From: Pseudoalteromonas carrageenovora IAM 12662
Lineage (GTDB): Bacteria; Pseudomonadota; Gammaproteobacteria; Enterobacterales; Alteromonadaceae
Assembly: GCF_900239935.1 (NCBI RefSeq)
Contig: NZ_LT965928.1
Coordinates: forward strand, 2,805,020 to 2,869,019
Direction of reading: 5' to 3'
DNA length: 64,000 nt
Shown here: positions 57,737 through 64,000 of the stretch, piece after piece
Layout: every line of letters begins with the position of its first letter
Numbering within the stretch: position 1 is the stretch's first letter
Made by a program: the position numbers and the translations under genes
The notes under the pieces: generated by a model
What the model was told of the DNA's origin: nothing
Seen by the model: the letters and a program-made list of their open reading frames with translations, nothing else
The model's database searches: none

Positions 57737-57902
57737 GACCAAATTTCTATAAATAATCGAATTACTTTAAAAACAAAAACTAAGAAAATTAAAAAGCTGT
57801 TTACTTGTCATCAAATGATCACTAATGTGTGTTAATAGTATATCTGCACTTTTATACAGATATACCTTGTGCCTTTCTCACTCTCACGCATTAGGAGAAC
57901 AC

Positions 57903-58588
<686 letters not shown>

Positions 58589-58766
58589 TCAATCAACTTA
58601 ATTAACTTTTTATGCTCTAATTATACCAACTTAGGCTAATAAAGTGCCTTTGAGATTGGTTTATTGCAAAAATAAAACAAAATAGTGTGGTTTGTCATGG
58701 CTCATAGCTAGTGATTTACGCTATAATCTCACGCTTTTTTTATTTAGCTCACAACACGGGTAGCAA

Positions 58767-60071
58767 ATGAAATTTCCTGGACGCCGCAGGCATAAACATT
58801 ATTTTCCAGTGGAAGCCAAAGATCCACTTACCAATCAACTTAACGCAACAGAGCGATTACAACGTAGCTATATTACGGGTATCGACCAAATCGTTGTTGA
58901 TATAGAGGCAAAAGTTGATCAAGCTTTCCTAGACGAGTTTCAATTGCGCAGAGGTATGTCGCAAGTTATTGATAGCGATATTACAAACGCCTTATACGAC
59001 CGTTTAAAATTAAACGACATGGTTGATTACGAGTTTGCAGGTGGAACAATAGGTAACACTATGCACAATTACTCGGTACTTGCAGACGACCGCTCTGTTT
59101 TACTTGGTGTAATGAGTGAAAACATAAAAATAGGTAGCTACGCCTATCGCTTTTTGTGTAATACCTCAAGCCGAGTAGATTTAGATTACCTTCAACCTGT
59201 TGATGGGCCAATAGGTCGCTGTTTCACACTTATTGATGAAACTGGCGAGCGTACTTTTGCTATTAGCGCAGGGTTAATGAATCACTTACGCCCTGAGTCA
59301 ATTGACAAAGAGCTAATTGAACAATCATCAGCTTTGGTTATAAGCGCTTACTTAATGCGTACTCAAGGTAATGAGACAATGACCGAAGCGACCATGCAGG
59401 CAGTTAAGTATGCCAACGATGCTGGCGTACCGGTAGTACTGACTCTTGGTACCAAGTTCCTTATTGAGCAAGATCCTACTTGGTGGGCTAACTTTGTTAA
59501 TGAGCACGTAGATATACTTGCAATGAACGAAGAAGAAGGCCTAGCAATTACAGGTTTTGAAGACCCTCTTCTTGCTGCAGATAAAGCTCTCGACTGGGTA
59601 GATTTAGTTATTTGTACTGCAGGTGAAAAAGGTTTATTTATGGCAGGCTATGTTGATGACGAACTCAAGCGTGAAACTGAGTACCCGTTGTTACCAGGAG
59701 CTATTCCAGACTTTAACCGTTATGAGTTTTCTCGCGCTATGCGAAAAGAAGACTGTAAAACACCAATTAGAGCTTATAGCCACACGGCACCATTTATGGG
59801 TGGTCCTGATTCAATCAAAAATACAAACGGTGCTGGCGATTGCGCTTTAGCCGCAGTATTACATGATTTATCAGCTAACGTTTACCATAAATTAAACGTA
59901 GCAAACTCAGCTAAGCATCAGCAACAAGCCATTACTTACTCATCTCTTGCGCAAATTAGTAAATATGCAAACCGTGCAAGCTACGAAGTATTAGTTCAGC
60001 ACTCTCCACGTTTATCCCGTGGTTTACCAGAGCGCGAAGACTGTCTTGAACAAGTGTATTGGGAGCAATAA
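58767..60071 (+). CDS. gsk: Inosine-guanosine kinase
   Basis: A 434-residue PfkB-family kinase, the same length as E. coli Gsk, with MKFPGRRRHKHYFPVEAKDP at the start, FAGGTIGNTMHNYSVLADDR, DGPIGRCFTLIDETGERTFA and the catalytic NTNGAGDCALAAVLHD. It phosphorylates inosine and guanosine in purine salvage. Single-gene unit; a long palindrome follows the stop. Confidence 0.96.
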   Translation: MKFPGRRRHKHYFPVEAKDPLTNQLNATERLQRSYITGIDQIVVDIEAKVDQAFLDEFQLRRGMSQVIDSDITNALYDRLKLNDMVDYEFAGGTIGNTMHNYSVLADDRSVLLGVMSENIKIGSYAYRFLCNTSSRVDLDYLQPVDGPIGRCFTLIDETGERTFAISAGLMNHLRPESIDKELIEQSSALVISAYLMRTQGNETMTEATMQAVKYANDAGVPVVLTLGTKFLIEQDPTWWANFVNEHVDILAMNEEEGLAITGFEDPLLAADKALDWVDLVICTAGEKGLFMAGYVDDELKRETEYPLLPGAIPDFNRYEFSRAMRKEDCKTPIRAYSHTAPFMGGPDSIKNTNGAGDCALAAVLHDLSANVYHKLNVANSAKHQQQAITYSSLAQISKYANRASYEVLVQHSPRLSRGLPEREDCLEQVYWEQ

Positions 60072-60073
60072 CG

Positions 60074-60096
60074 TAGGGAGCTAAATTAGCTCCCTA
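60074..60096. other. Perfect palindrome between gsk and the glutaminase gene
   Basis: TAGGGAGCTAA-A-TTAGCTCCCTA is an 11-bp perfect inverted repeat around one base, in the gap between the converging gsk and glutaminase genes. Neither strand has a clean U-run, though TATTTTAAAA follows on the plus side. Probably a shared transcript end. Confidence 0.5.
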
Positions 60097-60104
60097 TTGG
60101 TATT

Positions 60105-61028
60105 TTAAAAAATTGAAATATCGAGCTTTTTAGATAGCAGCTCTAGTGCTGCTATCCCTGCCACTGAATTACCAAAACTATTAAGCCCCGGGGAATACAC
60201 AGCCACTGTAAACTTACCTGGTAATACCGCTAATATGGTTCCTGACACCCCTGATTTACCTGGCATACCAACCCTATAACCAAAATCACCGGCCGCATCA
60301 TACAATCCACTTGTAAATAAGAGTGAGTTAAGCTGTTTGTTTTGGCGACTTGATAGCACACGTTTACCAGAGCTAAAATCAATCCCTTTATTAGCCAAAA
60401 AGTTATACGCCTTAGCAAGCTCAACACAGTTAAGCTCAATTGAGCAAAAATTAAAGTACGACCAAAGCACATCATCAACGTCATTTTCGAAATTGCCAAA
60501 TGACTTCATTAAATGCGCCATGGCAGCATTTCTGTGTCTAAATTCATATTCAGAGTTAGCTACTTTTTTATCAATAACAATAGTGCTATTGCCTGAGAGT
60601 AACCTAAACGTTTCAAGCATTGAGTGACGCGGGGCAGATAAACGACTGTATAACGCATCACAGGTAACAATTGCACCAGCATTAATAAATGGGTTTCGTG
60701 GGATCCCTTTTTCAAACTCTAGCTGAGTTAAAGAGTTAAATGCAGTACCAGAAGGCTCTTTACCCACTCTATGCCAAAGCTCGTCACCATAGCGCTGCAA
60801 AGCCATAGTAAGAGTCATTACTTTAGAAACCGATTGAATAGTAAAACGTTTAGAGCAATCCCCTGCACATATAGTTTCACCATTAGTGGTGTAAATGGCG
60901 ATAGAAAACTGCTCAGGATCAACCTCAGCAAGCGCAGGTATATAATCAGCTACTTTCCCTTGTGATAACAAAGGACGTACTTCATGTGCTATCTCATCAA
61001 GCACCTTTTGGTAATCAGCAGTCGGCAA
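60105..61028 (-). CDS. glsA: Glutaminase
   Basis: A 307-residue beta-lactamase-fold glutaminase: the Ser-x-x-Lys catalytic motif in [43 protein letters not shown], and the late [20 protein letters not shown]. It hydrolyses glutamine to glutamate and ammonia. Length matches the bacterial GlsA/YneH group. It is the last protein gene before the rRNA operon end. Confidence 0.95.
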   Translation of the reverse strand: MPTADYQKVLDEIAHEVRPLLSQGKVADYIPALAEVDPEQFSIAIYTTNGETICAGDCSKRFTIQSVSKVMTLTMALQRYGDELWHRVGKEPSGTAFNSLTQLEFEKGIPRNPFINAGAIVTCDALYSRLSAPRHSMLETFRLLSGNSTIVIDKKVANSEYEFRHRNAAMAHLMKSFGNFENDVDDVLWSYFNFCSIELNCVELAKAYNFLANKGIDFSSGKRVLSSRQNKQLNSLLFTSGLYDAAGDFGYRVGMPGKSGVSGTILAVLPGKFTVAVYSPGLNSFGNSVAGIAALELLSKKLDISIF

Positions 61029-61135
61029 TCTATACCTCTATATCGTCATTGGTAAAAATTGGATTTTAGCACGCGGCAAGAGGCGCACCTAGTTTTGTTG
61101 ATGAATTCAAAGGTGAGATTTTTTAAATTAAAAGC

Positions 61136-61167
61136 AAAAAACCGTTAAATCACTGTAACGGGTTTCT
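61136..61167 (-). terminator. Second rRNA-type terminator, after the decayed 5S copy
   Basis: CCGTTA (61142-61147) and TAACGG (61156-61161) form the stem, followed on the minus strand by a T-run. The flanking GGGTTTCTCTTAATTAA is the same as beside the main rRNA terminator at 61359-61390, so this looks like a duplicate of it that has diverged. Confidence 0.65.
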
Positions 61168-61179
61168 CTTAATTAATTT

Positions 61180-61340
61180 CTGGTAATGTCTTAGTGCCCA
61201 CAGCGCTCGAGAGTCACAGTGAGATACTACACTATTATTGGTCGGGCTCGTCTTAGAGCTATTCGTTTGATGTATAGGAATACAAATGCCGCGGCGTGCA
61301 GGAGCGGCCACTACTGAATTCTGCATGGGATATTGGCTAT
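61180..61340 (-). pseudogene. Decayed 5S rRNA copy with insertions
   Basis: On the minus strand, three segments match the intact 5S copies: CCATGCAGAATTCAGTAGTG, then AATAATAGTGTAG, then AGACATTACCAG, in the right order. Between them are extra sequences of about 50 and about 16 bases, and the 5' end is not recognisable. Followed by a terminator like that of the rRNA operon. Read as a third 5S unit that has degenerated; it should not give functional 5S. Confidence 0.65.
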
Positions 61341-61358
61341 TTACTAAACCCAGATAAC

Positions 61359-61390
61359 AAAAAACCCGTCACATCTCTGTAACGGGTTTC
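61359..61390 (-). terminator. Main terminator of the rRNA operon
   Basis: AAACCCGTCAC (61363-61373 region) pairs with GTAACGGGTTT with one mismatch; on the minus strand a run of six T follows. It lies about 12 bases after the second 5S gene. Confidence 0.8.
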
Positions 61391-61401
61391 TCTTAATTAA
61401 A

Positions 61402-61516
61402 TCCTGGTAATGTCCTACTTTCACATAGCAAATGCTACACTATCATCGGCGCTGTTTCGTTTCACTACTGAGTTCGGCATGGAGTCAGGTGGGTCCAAAA
61501 CGCTATTGTCACCAAG
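61402..61516 (-). rRNA. 5S ribosomal RNA, copy 2
   Basis: The minus strand reads CTTGGTGACAATAGCG at the 5' end, then GACCCACCTGACTCCATGCC, GAACTCAGTAGTGAAACG and ends ATTACCAGG, matching gammaproteobacterial 5S rRNA in order and spacing. It is identical to copy 1 apart from the 3' terminal bases. Ends are approximate to a few bases. Confidence 0.93.
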
Positions 61517-61574
61517 AAAATTCTTTTCAATTTTCTTATTTTTATTAAGTTTAAAGTCCTTCGACTGAATTTGA

Positions 61575-61690
61575 AGCCTGGTAATGTCCTACTTTCACAT
61601 AGCAAATGCTACACTATCATCGGCGCTGTTTCGTTTCACTACTGAGTTCGGCATGGAGTCAGGTGGGTCCAAAACGCTATTGTCACCAAG
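61575..61690 (-). rRNA. 5S ribosomal RNA, copy 1
   Basis: Same sequence as copy 2, with the normal 5S order of segments and a complementary end pair (GCCTGG near the 3' end side). It lies about 200 bases after the 23S end. Copies 1 and 2 are 58 bases apart, with no tRNA between. Ends approximate. Confidence 0.93.
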
Positions 61691-61891
61691 CAAATTTGGT
61701 GCAAAGGATTAATGATAAGCACGTAGTGCTACTATTTCCTTTGCGCAAGGTGCCTCTACTTTAACGCTACGCGCTAAGAGTCACCTCATAAATTTGGAAA
61801 ATATCTGATAATATTTTTTAATTTTCTAAGTAATATCTACTTTAGTCATTAACTTCTGTCGCTTTACTGTCACAAAACGCGTTTGGCGTTG

Positions 61892-64000
<2,109 letters not shown>

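Noticed and set aside
57825..57902. Upstream extension of the tiny basic protein
   Set aside because: The 57825 start has no ribosome binding site, while the ATG at 57903 has AGGAG at good distance.

Overview
The window reads as a chromosomal stretch of a marine gammaproteobacterium of the order Alteromonadales, most likely Pseudoalteromonas. I base this on low-GC housekeeping genes with gammaproteobacterial order, the fused argH(A) gene in an argE/argCBFGH(A) divergon, a PanP-type aspartate decarboxylase, and the mpl-ubiX, kbl-tdh, ydbH-ynbE-ydbL and heptose/Kdo gene sets. Species assignment is inference from remembered gene content; no search was run.

Layout. 1-5.2 kb: partial secreted binding protein, yajQ, VanZ-like gene, panE, thiI, a TetR regulator and coaD. 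5.2-10.1 kb: the most unusual part, nine tandem, tightly packed paralogous genes for ~170-residue, about five-helix membrane proteins that I cannot assign to a named family, headed by a 68-residue soluble protein, all on the minus strand and apparently one operon. 10.4-17.6 kb: arginine biosynthesis (argC-B-F-G-HA one way, argE the other, ArgR-like boxes between). 17.7-21.5 kb: panP and an EAL-type c-di-GMP phosphodiesterase. 21.5-25.8 kb: mpl, ubiX, an ABC-2 exporter pair and a TrmB-like methyltransferase. 26-30.9 kb: folB-folK-uppP, plsY, tsaD, DUF416, DUF2007 and DUF2721 genes. 31.3-36.1 kb: LysR regulator, 2OG-Fe(II) oxygenase, ubiC-ubiA, an orphan FliL-like protein, glpE-glpG. 36.1-38.4 kb: kbl-tdh threonine degradation. 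38.5-49 kb: envelope saccharide region (gmhB, GT9 heptosyltransferase, kdkA, two other glycosyltransferases, Wzi-family outer membrane protein, gmhA-hldE, waaA, DUF1415). 49-61 kb: ydbH-ynbE-ydbL, purL, mltF, a tiny basic protein, tadA, gsk and a glutaminase. 61.1-64 kb: the 3' end of an rRNA operon on the minus strand: 23S (partial), two 5S copies, a terminator, then a decayed third 5S and a second terminator.

How it works together. Nearly everything outside the nine-gene array is core metabolism or envelope assembly. gmhA, gmhB and hldE make ADP-heptose; the GT9 enzyme, WaaA and KdkA would build and phosphorylate the lipid A-Kdo-heptose inner core; Wzi and two GT-B glycosyltransferases suggest a surface polysaccharide. 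The nine-paralog array is the best candidate for an undescribed system. I see no transposase, integrase, phage gene, tRNA gene or CRISPR array in the window.
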